64,000 bases of DNA. Origin: Deltaproteobacteria bacterium. Lineage in GTDB: Bacteria; Desulfobacterota; Desulfobacteria; Desulfobacterales; UBA5852. Position numbers and translations under genes: made by a program. The DNA is taken from NCBI GenBank assembly GCA_020444045.1, contig JAHLLS010000002.1, forward strand, positions 186,001-250,000, given 5' to 3'. Of this stretch, positions 17,411-26,194 are shown piece by piece. The notes under the pieces are model-generated. The model made no database searches. It saw only the letters and a program-made list of their open reading frames with translations, and was not told the DNA's origin. Within the stretch, counting starts at the first letter, position 1, and the number at the start of each line of letters is the position of its first letter.

Positions 17411-19633
17411 CTATTCTCCCAGGTGGATCACCAGCTTGTCGTGCACCAGGAAACCCAGATCCATCAGGCCGTCGGCATTCAAATCGCCGGAAGCCACCTC
17501 CCGGGGTTCGTAATACCAGCGCTCCTCATCATTGTTGAACTGAGCCCCCTGGAAAACCTTGAAGCTGACTTCTTCCGTCAGCTTGCCGTCCTGGACGGAA
17601 ATCAATTCGATGGAAGCATTTTTGGCATCCAGAGCGGCCGCCATGGGCCGCGGGGGCGTGCCAAGCATCAGTGGATAGAGATCCCAAAGCTTAGGATCGT
17701 CCGCACGGCTGGTATAGCCGCTGAGGGTCTTCAGGATGTAAGCTTCGGCCCCGGCCCGAACCCAACGGGTTTCAGCATCCCCTGGCAGCAGGAGCGCCTG
17801 TCCCTTCCGGGTCTCGAGAGGCACGATCCCGCTCAGCCCCGGGAAGGTGTCCGTCAACGCCACCGACAACGATTCGTGGGTTTCGTCTTCCGGGAACCAG
17901 CAGAGTTCATTGCCGCTTTTGTTGTAAAACAGATATCCCGGCGACTGGTCCGGCCCCTTGGCGCTTACGCCGAACTTCAAAACCGCGTTCTCGTCCGGCA
18001 AACTGAATTGCCTTGCAATCTCGAACTGCTTGCCGTTGAAGCGATAGAGGCGCGACGCCTGTCCCTCGCTGATAATGACCGCCGGGTTGGACGCCGTACC
18101 CACCACACTGATGTCGTCCGTGGTCAGGCCAGCCCCCAGCGCCCGCAACTGCTTTTTGGTAACCGGTTCCAATTTGCGGCCGTTCCACAAGTGCATGGCC
18201 GGTTTCTTCAGGGGTGAAAACAGAACGACACCCCAGCGCCCCTGGGATACGGGAAAAACGCGCATGGCATCGGGCGGCTGGTCAGCCGGAATGTCGATGG
18301 GCACGGAGCGCTTTTCGCCGTCCCGGTCCGCCCAGCAGAAATAAAGACGGTCCCGCTTGCGTTCCACGATACTGAAAAACCCCGCTTGCCACGGGGAAAC
18401 ATCCATCACCAGCGGGCGGCCCTCCAGGTCGACAAAGGTCGGAAATGCCGCATAGGCACCTGAGGGATGACAGGCCACCGCGTTCTCTTCGGGGCTGAAC
18501 ACATAAATATCTTGTCGGCTGTCGCTGCCCAGGGTTTGAATGCGGCGCAGGGAGCTGATTTCCCGGGGCACGGGATTCAGCCCGTCGTCCCCGCCGGCAT
18601 GCACCATAATTCGTGAAAGCTCCGGCGCACTGACGCAATAGTCAAGGTGGCCGTCGCGGTCAACGTCGACCATGGCCCAGGACATGGGGAGTTTACCACC
18701 GACACCCTTGGCCACCAGACGGGAAGATGTCAGGATCGGGGCCTCCCAGATATCCCCGGGCGCGTCCTGCATCAATTCGTAGTGACGGATATTCACGGCA
18801 TTCTGGAGGATGGCCAGCAGTTGGTCAGCTTTCTGGTCGATCAGCGCGATGCGTTGCAGCGCTTTCAGTGGCGGCGTGTCCAGCGGATGCTCCCACCCGA
18901 ACCCGCCTTCAGGTCGCCCGAGGAACAGGCGCAGCGGCAGCTGTTCCTCCGGGAATCGCAAGAGGATGTCCTGGCGTGCGTCGCCGTTAAAATCGCCGAT
19001 CATCACCCCTTCGCAATCCGGCGCGGTGAAATCCAGGGCCAAGCGCCGCCGGAACCTTCCGTGCTGATCGTTATACAAAAGCTCGGCGTTCTTACGGCGG
19101 CAGACCAGAATGTCCACGCCACCGTCATTGTCGAAATCGGCTGTTTCGACATGAATGATCTGGTCCGTTCTTTTGACCGCCGGCGAAACGGCATTTTCAA
19201 ACCGACCGTCGCTGTTCTGAAAGTAGATCCGGAGGCCGCGCTGGGTCCCGGCCGTAAGAATATCCGGGCGCTGGTCGCCATTGAGATCCCCCACCTGCAA
19301 GTGGGTTGTTTTCTGATCCAGCAGGAACCCGGCCGACGCAAAGGCGTCTTCCAATGCCGGCAGGCCTTTCCAGGCCTCGTCGGCCGGCGGGGCCTTTCGG
19401 ATCAGCACCTCGATACGGGACATGCGGTTGTTCAGAAAAAGGATGTCATCCCGCCCGTCGCGATCGATGTCGTAAAAAAACAGCCGTGAGGTATTCTTCT
19501 TGAACTCGTAGATTTCGCGATCGCCAAAACCGAAAGCGCGCTGCGCCGCGTCATCTTGGGCGGTCATGGCCGGACGGATCGCAACGACCAACAGCATCAG
19601 GCAGACCATGGCCGCAACCGTATTTTTTCGCAT
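17411..19633 (-). CDS. Exported FG-GAP/VCBS repeat protein
   Basis: 740 residues. Signal peptide MRKNTVAAMVCLMLLVVAIR with cleavage near PAMTA. At least six VCBS-type calcium loops are seen: DIDRDGRDD (about 55), DLNGDQRPD (116), DFDNDGGVD (166), DFNGDARQD (214), DVDRDGHLD (about 320) and DLNADGLMD (near the C-terminus), indicating a seven-bladed propeller-like fold with Ca2+ sites. Cell-surface or periplasmic. Last gene of a three-gene unit with the lipoprotein and the trypsin-like protease upstream (40-bp gap). No enzymatic domain was recognised; binding or scaffolding is the likely role. Confidence 0.82.
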   Translation of the reverse strand: MRKNTVAAMVCLMLLVVAIRPAMTAQDDAAQRAFGFGDREIYEFKKNTSRLFFYDIDRDGRDDILFLNNRMSRIEVLIRKAPPADEAWKGLPALEDAFASAGFLLDQKTTHLQVGDLNGDQRPDILTAGTQRGLRIYFQNSDGRFENAVSPAVKRTDQIIHVETADFDNDGGVDILVCRRKNAELLYNDQHGRFRRRLALDFTAPDCEGVMIGDFNGDARQDILLRFPEEQLPLRLFLGRPEGGFGWEHPLDTPPLKALQRIALIDQKADQLLAILQNAVNIRHYELMQDAPGDIWEAPILTSSRLVAKGVGGKLPMSWAMVDVDRDGHLDYCVSAPELSRIMVHAGGDDGLNPVPREISSLRRIQTLGSDSRQDIYVFSPEENAVACHPSGAYAAFPTFVDLEGRPLVMDVSPWQAGFFSIVERKRDRLYFCWADRDGEKRSVPIDIPADQPPDAMRVFPVSQGRWGVVLFSPLKKPAMHLWNGRKLEPVTKKQLRALGAGLTTDDISVVGTASNPAVIISEGQASRLYRFNGKQFEIARQFSLPDENAVLKFGVSAKGPDQSPGYLFYNKSGNELCWFPEDETHESLSVALTDTFPGLSGIVPLETRKGQALLLPGDAETRWVRAGAEAYILKTLSGYTSRADDPKLWDLYPLMLGTPPRPMAAALDAKNASIELISVQDGKLTEEVSFKVFQGAQFNNDEERWYYEPREVASGDLNADGLMDLGFLVHDKLVIHLGE

Positions 19634-19673
19634 GAATCGTTTTCCTCTCGAGCAGGAAAGGGCGCTAAACGGA

Positions 19674-21488
19674 TCAGGGCGCCGGATAATAGACCGTCAC
19701 GATGGACTTGAAGCCGGCGGCATCGATGACACTGTACCCGTCGCTGTTCCCGAAATAGCCGGCGATCACCTCGGCGGAGGGCAGTTGCGACACATCGATG
19801 CCCTCGAAGATATCGGCCAGCGGAGCCATTGCGGCATTGAAATCTTCGTCCGCGCCAGCCGATGTGGCCCTGGCCGCTTCCACCGCTTCGGCCGTTTTCC
19901 GGACTTCGTCCATAAAAAAACGGGCGTAGGCCGACAGGTCGCTCAGACCATAGCTGCAGGCACCGGCCGGCACCCGGGCCGCCATTTCCCTGAACGGGCC
20001 GCTCTCATAGAAGTCCGGCACCCCCTGGTTGTCAAGCGCGGCCTGGACATACGCCACCAGAAGATCCCCCTGGCCGATGACCAGGGCACGATCCACCACC
20101 GTCAGGCCGATTTCATTGAACGCCATCGGGTCGTCATTGCCGGAAGGGTTCGGAAACTGCAGGACGTGAACGATATGCCCCTGGATATCGGTTTCGCGAT
20201 AAAACTGGCCCAGCTGGGCCACAACGGGAGAATTCTCGGCAAACAGCTTGCGCAGGGTGCGCTCCATGGCGGCGGCGTCTTTGATCTTTAGCCCGTAGAC
20301 AAGCTCCTGGCCATTGTCACCGAGACGGGCATAGGAAAAGGCCAGCCGGTCCAGATTGTTGAAAATGTCGTCGTTGACGTTGATATTCATCATGCCGCCC
20401 ACGGCATTGACACCCATGCTGAACTGCATTTGAAACTCGGGCGATATCTGTCGCAGGATTTCCGGTATCTGCGTCCACAGGGCGTTCAAGTCCAACCGGG
20501 TGACCTGGTAGCTGGCCACATCCGGCGGCACATGGGCCAACCTGAAATCAACCGGTGCCGGCTCGGCGGGGATCAGCACCATCAGGCCGCGGTTCCATTC
20601 GCCGCGCCGGGCAACATGAAAGGCGAGATCCAGACGATCTTCTTTCATGCAAAGGTTCAGAGCCACATCCCCCAGGGTGTCGATCCCCAGGCTTTTGATC
20701 ACCATCGGCATATCGACGGGCGCATTGTTTTCGGCGGCGTGCTCGGCCAGCAGGGTCTGCAACCGGTCAAGCATCTGCGCTTTCCCGGTGATGGCCAGAA
20801 CGGGATCGCCCTCGGGTTCGCGGGCCGGGGTTTCCATCAACCGGATCAACGCGCGTTCCAGCCAGGTGCGGTCCTCCGACGCCACCAGCGTGCCCCCGTG
20901 GAAGGCCTGATAGAAGAAGCGATCCCCGGTTTCTTCTTTTCGCATGTAGGTGTAGATCCGTGTATCGCGGAAATCCTCGCTGGCTTTGATGGTTTCGACA
21001 TCTTCCAACTCAAACAGGAGCTCATCCATCTCGAGGCTGCGCTGGTAGTCCTCCTCGCGCATGGCAGCCACGATGGTAACGGCAGGCTCTCCGTCGAAAT
21101 TCACGAAATCCAGCCCCAGAATGAACTCGCCGTCGATCATCTTGGCCTGTTCCATGTAAATGTCCGTTATTTGAGCCGCATTTTCACTGTCACCCTCCTG
21201 GATCATGAAACGTCGAATCTCTTCTTCGAGGCTTTGGCCGTTGTGAACAGCCGCCATCTCCGGGCTTTTCCAGAACCGGCCGATCGGCGACTGCTCAATC
21301 GCGGCAAACAGGGCGGACGTGTCGGAGCAGCGAACGATCATGTCCGCGTCCGCCACCAGATCCAGCCGATCCATTTTCGGGATTTGCGCCTGGTCTTGAG
21401 CCCGTTCACAGCCGGGCAGAAAAAAGGCCACCACGATCAAAAAAGACCAGAGTACGGCGATGCAGCACTGATTTCGGCGGTTAGTCAT
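19674..21488 (-). CDS. Lipoprotein of unknown function (DUF3352-like)
   Basis: 604 residues from the ATG at 21488, which has GAGGGG 4-5 bp upstream and gives a lipoprotein signal (LWSFLIVVAFFLPGC, lipobox LPGC). The start lies inside the last codons of the protease gene (8-bp overlap, ATGACTAA), so translation is coupled. The mature protein contains the phrase LVADADMIVRCSDTSALFAAI and ends with repeated blocks (ALVIGQGDLLVAYVQAAL, FRDTRIYTY), resembling the DUF3352 type of envelope proteins that sum domain-level scores; this family link is by feel only. No catalytic motif seen. Confidence 0.75.
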   Translation of the reverse strand: MTNRRNQCCIAVLWSFLIVVAFFLPGCERAQDQAQIPKMDRLDLVADADMIVRCSDTSALFAAIEQSPIGRFWKSPEMAAVHNGQSLEEEIRRFMIQEGDSENAAQITDIYMEQAKMIDGEFILGLDFVNFDGEPAVTIVAAMREEDYQRSLEMDELLFELEDVETIKASEDFRDTRIYTYMRKEETGDRFFYQAFHGGTLVASEDRTWLERALIRLMETPAREPEGDPVLAITGKAQMLDRLQTLLAEHAAENNAPVDMPMVIKSLGIDTLGDVALNLCMKEDRLDLAFHVARRGEWNRGLMVLIPAEPAPVDFRLAHVPPDVASYQVTRLDLNALWTQIPEILRQISPEFQMQFSMGVNAVGGMMNINVNDDIFNNLDRLAFSYARLGDNGQELVYGLKIKDAAAMERTLRKLFAENSPVVAQLGQFYRETDIQGHIVHVLQFPNPSGNDDPMAFNEIGLTVVDRALVIGQGDLLVAYVQAALDNQGVPDFYESGPFREMAARVPAGACSYGLSDLSAYARFFMDEVRKTAEAVEAARATSAGADEDFNAAMAPLADIFEGIDVSQLPSAEVIAGYFGNSDGYSVIDAAGFKSIVTVYYPAP

Positions 21489-22428
21489 CTTTCCCCTCTT
21501 TAGGTTGCTTGCTTGGATTAGGGGGTGCCGACACATAGACGAACCCCGATTCGGAATTGCTCTTGTCGTAGGCATAGGCCTCGATATGATCGAGCAGAAA
21601 GGTTACATGCCGGACCGGAATCGCAAAATTGAGCCCCTGCATAATCCGGCTTCCCATGTTGACGACACCGATCACCTGGCCATGACCGTTGAAAAGCGGC
21701 CCGCCGGAATTGCCCGGATTGACCGAGGCGTCGATCTGCAGATAGAGGCTGCCCTCAAAAAGCCGCCCCGCATGGCTCAGAATACCTTCCGTAACCGTCC
21801 GCTCCAGGCCGGCCGGATTGCCGATCACGAATACGCGTTCTCCGTAAACCGGTTCTTCCAGCCCCAGAACCACTTTCGGGAAAGGGGCGTCGTGTTCATC
21901 CTCGATCTGCAGCACGGCCAGATCGTGAAACGCATCCAAGGCGACGATCCGGATCGCCTTGTGAACCACCCGTTTCAGCTCGGCTCCCGTTTGAACGAAT
22001 TGGGTGACCGTGAAATGTTTCTGCCCTTCGATCACATGAAAATTGGTGATTAGGTACCCGTCTTCATGAACGATAAATCCCGATCCCAGGCCGGCCGGCG
22101 ACTTGACCACGACCACCGCGGGACCAAAGGCCCGAACCCCTTCCACGGTCGAATGAACCTGAGGATTTCCAAGGGCATACAATCCGTTTTGGGAAGGCGC
22201 GGCGGGTGGTGCCAGTGCTTCGGGCGACGAGCTGCCGACGCTGGCGATGGCATCCCGGGGGACTTTCAAGATATCGAAGCCGAGATCCACGAATAGATGC
22301 TCCGAGGTTTCTTTAATCACCGGCGCTGCGATCCGGTTGCGATCCTTTAGCACAATGGTCTCGGCGCCAACCCCACCGCAGAAAATTGCCATAAATAAAA
22401 ATGCGATCAGCGATACTCGGTTTTTCAT
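21481..22428 (-). CDS. Secreted trypsin-like serine protease (S1C, no PDZ)
   Basis: 315 residues from ATG 22428 (signal peptide MKNRVSLIAFLFMAIFCGGVGA). After cleavage comes a small module with IVLKDRNRIAAPVIKETSEHLFVDLG, then the protease: His in TNFHVIEG, Asp in DAFHDLAVLQI, Ser in NPGNSGGPLF, so the triad is intact. HtrA-like (VNMGSRIMQGLNFAIPV) but lacking any PDZ domain; the C-terminus stops soon after the catalytic domain. Periplasmic. Leads the operon with the lipoprotein and the FG-GAP protein, which may be substrates or regulators. Confidence 0.88.
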   Translation of the reverse strand: MKNRVSLIAFLFMAIFCGGVGAETIVLKDRNRIAAPVIKETSEHLFVDLGFDILKVPRDAIASVGSSSPEALAPPAAPSQNGLYALGNPQVHSTVEGVRAFGPAVVVVKSPAGLGSGFIVHEDGYLITNFHVIEGQKHFTVTQFVQTGAELKRVVHKAIRIVALDAFHDLAVLQIEDEHDAPFPKVVLGLEEPVYGERVFVIGNPAGLERTVTEGILSHAGRLFEGSLYLQIDASVNPGNSGGPLFNGHGQVIGVVNMGSRIMQGLNFAIPVRHVTFLLDHIEAYAYDKSNSESGFVYVSAPPNPSKQPKEGKDD

Positions 22429-22810
22429 TGTTACCATCCCTTTGATCGACAAGGATTTCAGAACCAGCTTCCGGAAAAAGGGCATTCGCCATCCGACAAG
22501 CAACATGTTCCGTGCACCGTGCACATCGTATGGATCATGTGGTGTGCGGTTTCTTTTCAAACGGGGGAAACAGATATGGCGATAACCACAGAAGATGCCC
22601 GGCGGGATAGAAATACAACTTTCATGCCACAGCTTATTAAAAACGAAATCAATATTGATTACAGTTATTTATAAATATTACTGGCGTTGAACTGCCAGAA
22701 AACTGACGTATTCCGGCAAATACCCTGTCAAAACATGTCACAAGTAGCTGCCATGAATGGAAAAACCATCGCTTTTGCGAGGGGCCGGGTCCCCATCGTC
22801 ACCCGGCGCA
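22429..22810. promoter_or_regulatory. Upstream region of protease operon with AT palindrome
   Basis: About 380 bp. AATCAATATTGATT at 22647-22660 is a perfect 14-bp palindrome in a markedly AT-rich stretch (22605-22685), the best candidate for promoter and operator of the minus-strand protease operon. No gene was seen. Confidence 0.5.
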
Positions 22811-23704
22811 TCACCCCTCGTTGCGGTAAAACAATTCCTCTTTGATTTGGACCTGCCGTTTTCGATCGGGGTCGAAAAAAAACTGGTAGATGCGGTCCTG
22901 GAGATCGATAAATCGTCCCAGCATTTTCATCTCGACCAAAGACAGGGCTTCAACCGACTTGTCGCATACCGGGTAGCCTTTGTCGTCCAACCGGATTTCC
23001 CCATCGAATACCACCGGAGAAATATTGTTGATATCCACGAGCCGTATTTCTCCGGTTTTAGGCACCACAAGGTTGCCGGCCCCGGCAAGGTCCGGAATAT
23101 AACCGGCTTCCGCGATCATCTGCTTGATTTTCCGAACAAACACGGCGGCTTTTTGCTGGGCATCTTTTATCCACTGTTTTCGATGAGCATCGGAGCACGC
23201 CGTTTTTCCGTGGAGGCTTTCGTACAAGGATTCGAGCAAACGGTCTCCGTCCAGAAGGCCCCAGGGATCCAGGATCTCGCCTTCCACATAGACCTGGAAC
23301 CCGCAAAGCATGATGCTGGCGCCACCCGGGCCGTCGTAATCCACAAGGAATTCACTTGATGCGGCGATAAACTCCGATCCGAGATAGTTTTCCACCTTCT
23401 TCACCCGCTTGATCTCGGCCAGGGCGTTATCGATAGACGCCAGTCGGGTCCTGAAAATTCGCAGCATACGGGTGGGTTTGGCCCGGGGAAACCATCGGAG
23501 CCCATCGACAACCGTGCCGCTATTTTCAATCTCGACATCCGCTTGCTTCAGGATCTCCATGATATGGGACCGCAACCCCTGGCGGAAGTGCCGCCTGAAA
23601 AAATAGGGGCTGGTGGCCTTGATAAAATTCAATCCGACCACATCGTCGTGGCGAATCGAAGGTTTATCTCTGATATCCTGCATCATCGGTTGGTCAGGAG
23701 ACAC
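22811..23704 (-). CDS. Protein-kinase-fold protein, PhoP-regulatory/YrbL-like, uncertain
   Basis: 297 residues, cytoplasmic. The segment YIPDLAGAGNLVVPKTGEIRLVDIN resembles the catalytic loop and metal loop of aminoglycoside-kinase-like folds (Asp and Asn six residues apart, then a V-D-I-N in place of DFG). The phrase is spread over about residues 205-230. An N-terminal nucleotide-loop motif is not obvious, so the protein may be a divergent or inactive kinase. It is a single gene facing the lysine-rich miniprotein across a 313-bp gap. The family assignment is inference. Confidence 0.6.
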   Translation of the reverse strand: MSPDQPMMQDIRDKPSIRHDDVVGLNFIKATSPYFFRRHFRQGLRSHIMEILKQADVEIENSGTVVDGLRWFPRAKPTRMLRIFRTRLASIDNALAEIKRVKKVENYLGSEFIAASSEFLVDYDGPGGASIMLCGFQVYVEGEILDPWGLLDGDRLLESLYESLHGKTACSDAHRKQWIKDAQQKAAVFVRKIKQMIAEAGYIPDLAGAGNLVVPKTGEIRLVDINNISPVVFDGEIRLDDKGYPVCDKSVEALSLVEMKMLGRFIDLQDRIYQFFFDPDRKRQVQIKEELFYRNEG

Positions 23705-24017
23705 GAAAGGGCTTCCTATGATTTTGGAAGGAACATAAAAGCGACCGTTACACCCCCACCATGGTGCGTCGAAAACCGAAGATCAGGTACAACCAGAACA
23801 GCGCTTCCGTCATGGCGTCCCTCCGGCGGTTGAGAATGCCCCGGCAGGCGGTGGTAATGCTCCGGCCTGTCCGGCGTCAAGACCCGAATGGCAGCGATAA
23901 TGGTCGGGGATGGGCATTTTGGATCACGTATGGCGCATCTTGATGTTGCGTTGCCGCTCAAAAAGAGTAGAATCGCTCCCACCGACACCAACCACCTTTT
24001 TGCAGGAGGACCGCCCC
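23705..24017. other. Divergent intergenic region, nothing further seen
   Basis: 313 bp between two divergent starts. An antisense frame crosses it but has no ribosome site and reads as low-complexity shadow. No palindrome of note was found. Confidence 0.4.
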
Positions 24018-24116
24018 ATGTCAAAGTCCCGGGACACAAAAAAAGACGAGAAGAAAAAATCCAAAAAAACCCCTAAAGAAAAAAAGCAGGAAAAACGCGA
24101 CAAAAAGAAAAACTAA
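24018..24116 (+). CDS. Lysine-rich miniprotein, 32 residues
   Basis: MSKSRDTKKDEKKKSKKTPK followed by EKKQEKRDKKKN: half of the residues are lysine, with no hydrophobic core. A perfect AGGAGG sits 8 bp before the ATG, which is much stronger than at most genes here. Such peptides would be disordered and nucleic-acid- or ribosome-associated; function unknown. It is below usual length limits and easily missed. It converges on the next small gene 12 bp downstream. Confidence 0.6.
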   Translation: MSKSRDTKKDEKKKSKKTPKEKKQEKRDKKKN

Positions 24117-24128
24117 CGTCAGGTCCCA

Positions 24129-24305
24129 TCATGCCGGAAGCCGGTAACTGCCGTCCAGGCGGTCCCACAGGCCCTCCAGCTTCTGCTGAAGCGTCTCCAT
24201 AGCCGCCTCGTAAGCGTCCTGATCCAGAGCCCCCTCACGAAAGGCTTTCTCCAGGGCGGCACTTTCCCTATCAAACCAGCCCTCAGGATCAAAGTTGTAC
24301 GTCAT
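24129..24305 (-). CDS. Small acidic helical protein, 58 residues
   Basis: Reads MTYNFDPEGWFDRESAALEK, continuing to a C-terminal GSYRLPA. A helical, charged protein of even composition with repeated Glu/Asp/Leu heptad-like spacing (ALDQDAYEAAMETLQQKLEG). Start lacks a clear ribosome site. It converges with the lysine-rich miniprotein. I recall similar short proteins beginning with a Phe-Asp-Pro-x-x-Trp motif in other proteobacteria, but cannot name the family. Confidence 0.55.
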   Translation of the reverse strand: MTYNFDPEGWFDRESAALEKAFREGALDQDAYEAAMETLQQKLEGLWDRLDGSYRLPA

Positions 24306-24331
24306 GGCAAAGGCTTTCAGCGTTCACGCCA

Positions 24332-24580
24332 TCATCCGAGAGGATCAGGAGGGCATTTCATTCCCGCCCCCAGAGGTACCCGCCCTATAGGCTTCACAAC
24401 GGCATCATATAATGCGGAAGCTTTGAAGTCGACCTCTCGCAGCAAGGCATAAAATAGGCGATCGGCGACAATCCGCTCGCCATCGGAAAAGGTGGATGCC
24501 GATAATTGATACGATGCGTCGTGCACCAGGAACGCATAAAAAGTTTTGGGAAAATTGACACCGGTGCTTGAATCGATGCG
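24332..24580 (-). pseudogene. Open frame continuing past the DUF1499 amber stop
   Basis: 82 sense codons directly in frame after the TAG of the DUF1499 gene, starting RIDSSTGVNFPKTFYAFLVH and containing ASTFSDGERIVADRLFYALL. The pattern of a His-Asp within VHDASYQ, followed by ADRLFY, resembles the end of DUF1353-type proteins, which usually begin with a different module. There is no start codon with a ribosome site (GTG at 24526 is the only candidate). Either a 5'-truncated remnant abutting the DUF1499 gene or a fusion broken by an amber mutation. Confidence 0.4.
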
Positions 24581-25063
24581 CTATCCACCACCTTGTGTTT
24601 CCGTAGACGCATCCGAATCTGCGCTCCGATATGCCTCGCTGATACCCTCCATGCGCTTGCGGTTGACGCCCATGTCCGAATAGCCGCTGCGGGATGCCGA
24701 ACGAAAGTGGATAACGGCCCCCTCGTCGTCGAACAGGAACTCCACATCGTCCACAAAGCCGAATAGCCGGGAACGAAACTCGACATGGATGTAATCGTCG
24801 GTCTGGGACAAGATGGTGGTGCGGGGCATGGCGCCAACGATGGACAAAATCAACTGCCGTGACCGGGTGCGGTCGCCCCGATAGGGCAGCGGGGCCATTT
24901 GCTGGCCGGGAACTGTGGCCTGGGTGGACACACAGTTGGGGGAAGACGGGCAGGGTTTCAGTCGCCCGGCCGCACCCCCAGTCGTTATGTCCGGCGCGCT
25001 GGCGCAACACATCAACATCAGGGGGACACCCATCATAAGGGAACAACGATATATCTGTTTCAA
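24581..25063 (-). CDS. DUF1499 lipoprotein
   Basis: 160 residues using the TTG at 25063, which has AAGGA 8 bp upstream; ATG codons at 25036/25033 would cut into the signal. A short lipoprotein signal ends at MLMCC. The mature part begins GRLKPCPSSPNCVSTQ, the diagnostic DUF1499 opening, and contains SRLFGFVDDVEFLFDDEGAV and SRSGYSDMGVNRKRM, both conserved in the family. Function of DUF1499 proteins is unknown; envelope location is expected. Stop is TAG, and the same frame stays open for 82 codons beyond it. Confidence 0.85.
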   Translation of the reverse strand: MKQIYRCSLMMGVPLMLMCCASAPDITTGGAAGRLKPCPSSPNCVSTQATVPGQQMAPLPYRGDRTRSRQLILSIVGAMPRTTILSQTDDYIHVEFRSRLFGFVDDVEFLFDDEGAVIHFRSASRSGYSDMGVNRKRMEGISEAYRSADSDASTETQGGG

Positions 25064-25107
25064 CGCGGATTCCTTTCCATCCAGTTGATCCTGCCGGTCG
25101 AAGAGGC

Positions 25108-26181
25108 CTATTGATTTTGTTTCCTGCGCAAAAAGTCCGCTGCGCGGTCGGGAAAGTCCGTGAAAACGCCATCGACGCCGGCCTGGTAAAAGAAAATGCC
25201 CAGCAGGTCCTCGAAGTCCGCCGCGTAGGCCGGCAGGTATTCCTTTTCCACCCGAAACGTATAAGGGTGCACGACGAGTCCGGCGGCATGGGCCTCCTCG
25301 ACCATGGCCGAAAAGACGATCTTCGCCGGCGAGGAATTTTCTTTGACAATCATGGCCGCCCAGGGACCGATGCCGTCGGCATAGGCGGCGATCTTCGCCA
25401 TGGCCCCCGGCGCCTGCATCCAATCCGAGTTATAGGGCACGATTTTTCCATCCCTGTAGACCTGGGTCGTTCCCCACCGGGTCTCCGCGATGAGCTGCAC
25501 CAGCTTAATGTCCATGCCCTGCTCGGGCAGCAATGTTTGCCGCAACCGCCGAAGTTCATCCGGATCGAAACACTGCAGGTAGACCCGGTCGTCACGCCCG
25601 TTGTACCCATAGGTTTTCAGCACGTCCAGAACGGCCCGACTGATATCCCGTCCCTCGTGACGATGAAAGGCCGGGGACTTGATTTCCGGATACAAGCCTA
25701 CGTTGCCTCCGGTGCTCCGGTTGAGCCCCTGGATCAGTTCGATTTCTTCTTCAAAGGTGCTGATCCGGAAAGACGACTGCCCGGGAGGGAATCTCCCGGG
25801 AAATCGGGGCTGTGATCGCCCGTCCTTGATGATCCGCCGTTCCGTCAGGGCGAGCCGCTGTATTTCAGCCAGCGTGAAATCGATCGCATAGAAATGGCCA
25901 TCGCTGCGCTCTCGGTTTGGAAACACCCGGGCCACGTCGGTGACCGCATCCAGGTAGAGGTCGTGCACCACCACCAGGCGGTTGTCTTGGGTCAGCACCA
26001 GATCCTGCTCGATGAAATCAGCCCCCATGGCGTACGCCATGGCCTTGGCGGGCAGGCTGTGTTCCGGCAGGTAGCCACTGGCACCGCGGTGGGCGATAAC
26101 GATCTTCTCCTGGGCGGCGGCCGGTATGACGGACAAAGGCACCATTGCCAGGGTCAGCAGGGTTGAAAGGCAGCGTTTCAT
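25108..26181 (-). CDS. glpQ: Periplasmic glycerophosphodiester phosphodiesterase
   Basis: 357 residues, equal in length to E. coli GlpQ. Signal peptide MKRCLSTLLTLAMVPLSVIPAAA. Catalytic and metal motifs seen: IAHRGASGYLPEHS (active-site His and Glu), EQDLVLTQDNRLVVVHD, and the C-terminal FTDFPD. It hydrolyses deacylated phospholipids (glycerophosphodiesters) to glycerol-3-phosphate and an alcohol. GGAG precedes the ATG. No transporter gene (glpT) adjoins it. Confidence 0.93.
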   Translation of the reverse strand: MKRCLSTLLTLAMVPLSVIPAAAQEKIVIAHRGASGYLPEHSLPAKAMAYAMGADFIEQDLVLTQDNRLVVVHDLYLDAVTDVARVFPNRERSDGHFYAIDFTLAEIQRLALTERRIIKDGRSQPRFPGRFPPGQSSFRISTFEEEIELIQGLNRSTGGNVGLYPEIKSPAFHRHEGRDISRAVLDVLKTYGYNGRDDRVYLQCFDPDELRRLRQTLLPEQGMDIKLVQLIAETRWGTTQVYRDGKIVPYNSDWMQAPGAMAKIAAYADGIGPWAAMIVKENSSPAKIVFSAMVEEAHAAGLVVHPYTFRVEKEYLPAYAADFEDLLGIFFYQAGVDGVFTDFPDRAADFLRRKQNQ

Positions 26182-26194
26182 GAGGTGTCTCCGG

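Noticed and set aside
23716..24039. 107-residue minus frame covering a gap
   Set aside because: No start context, shadow-like composition, overlaps the miniprotein on the other strand.
24581..25423. Long N-terminal extension of the DUF1499 gene
   Set aside because: The extension is antisense-like shadow of glpQ; lipoprotein signal and ribosome site fix the start at 25063.
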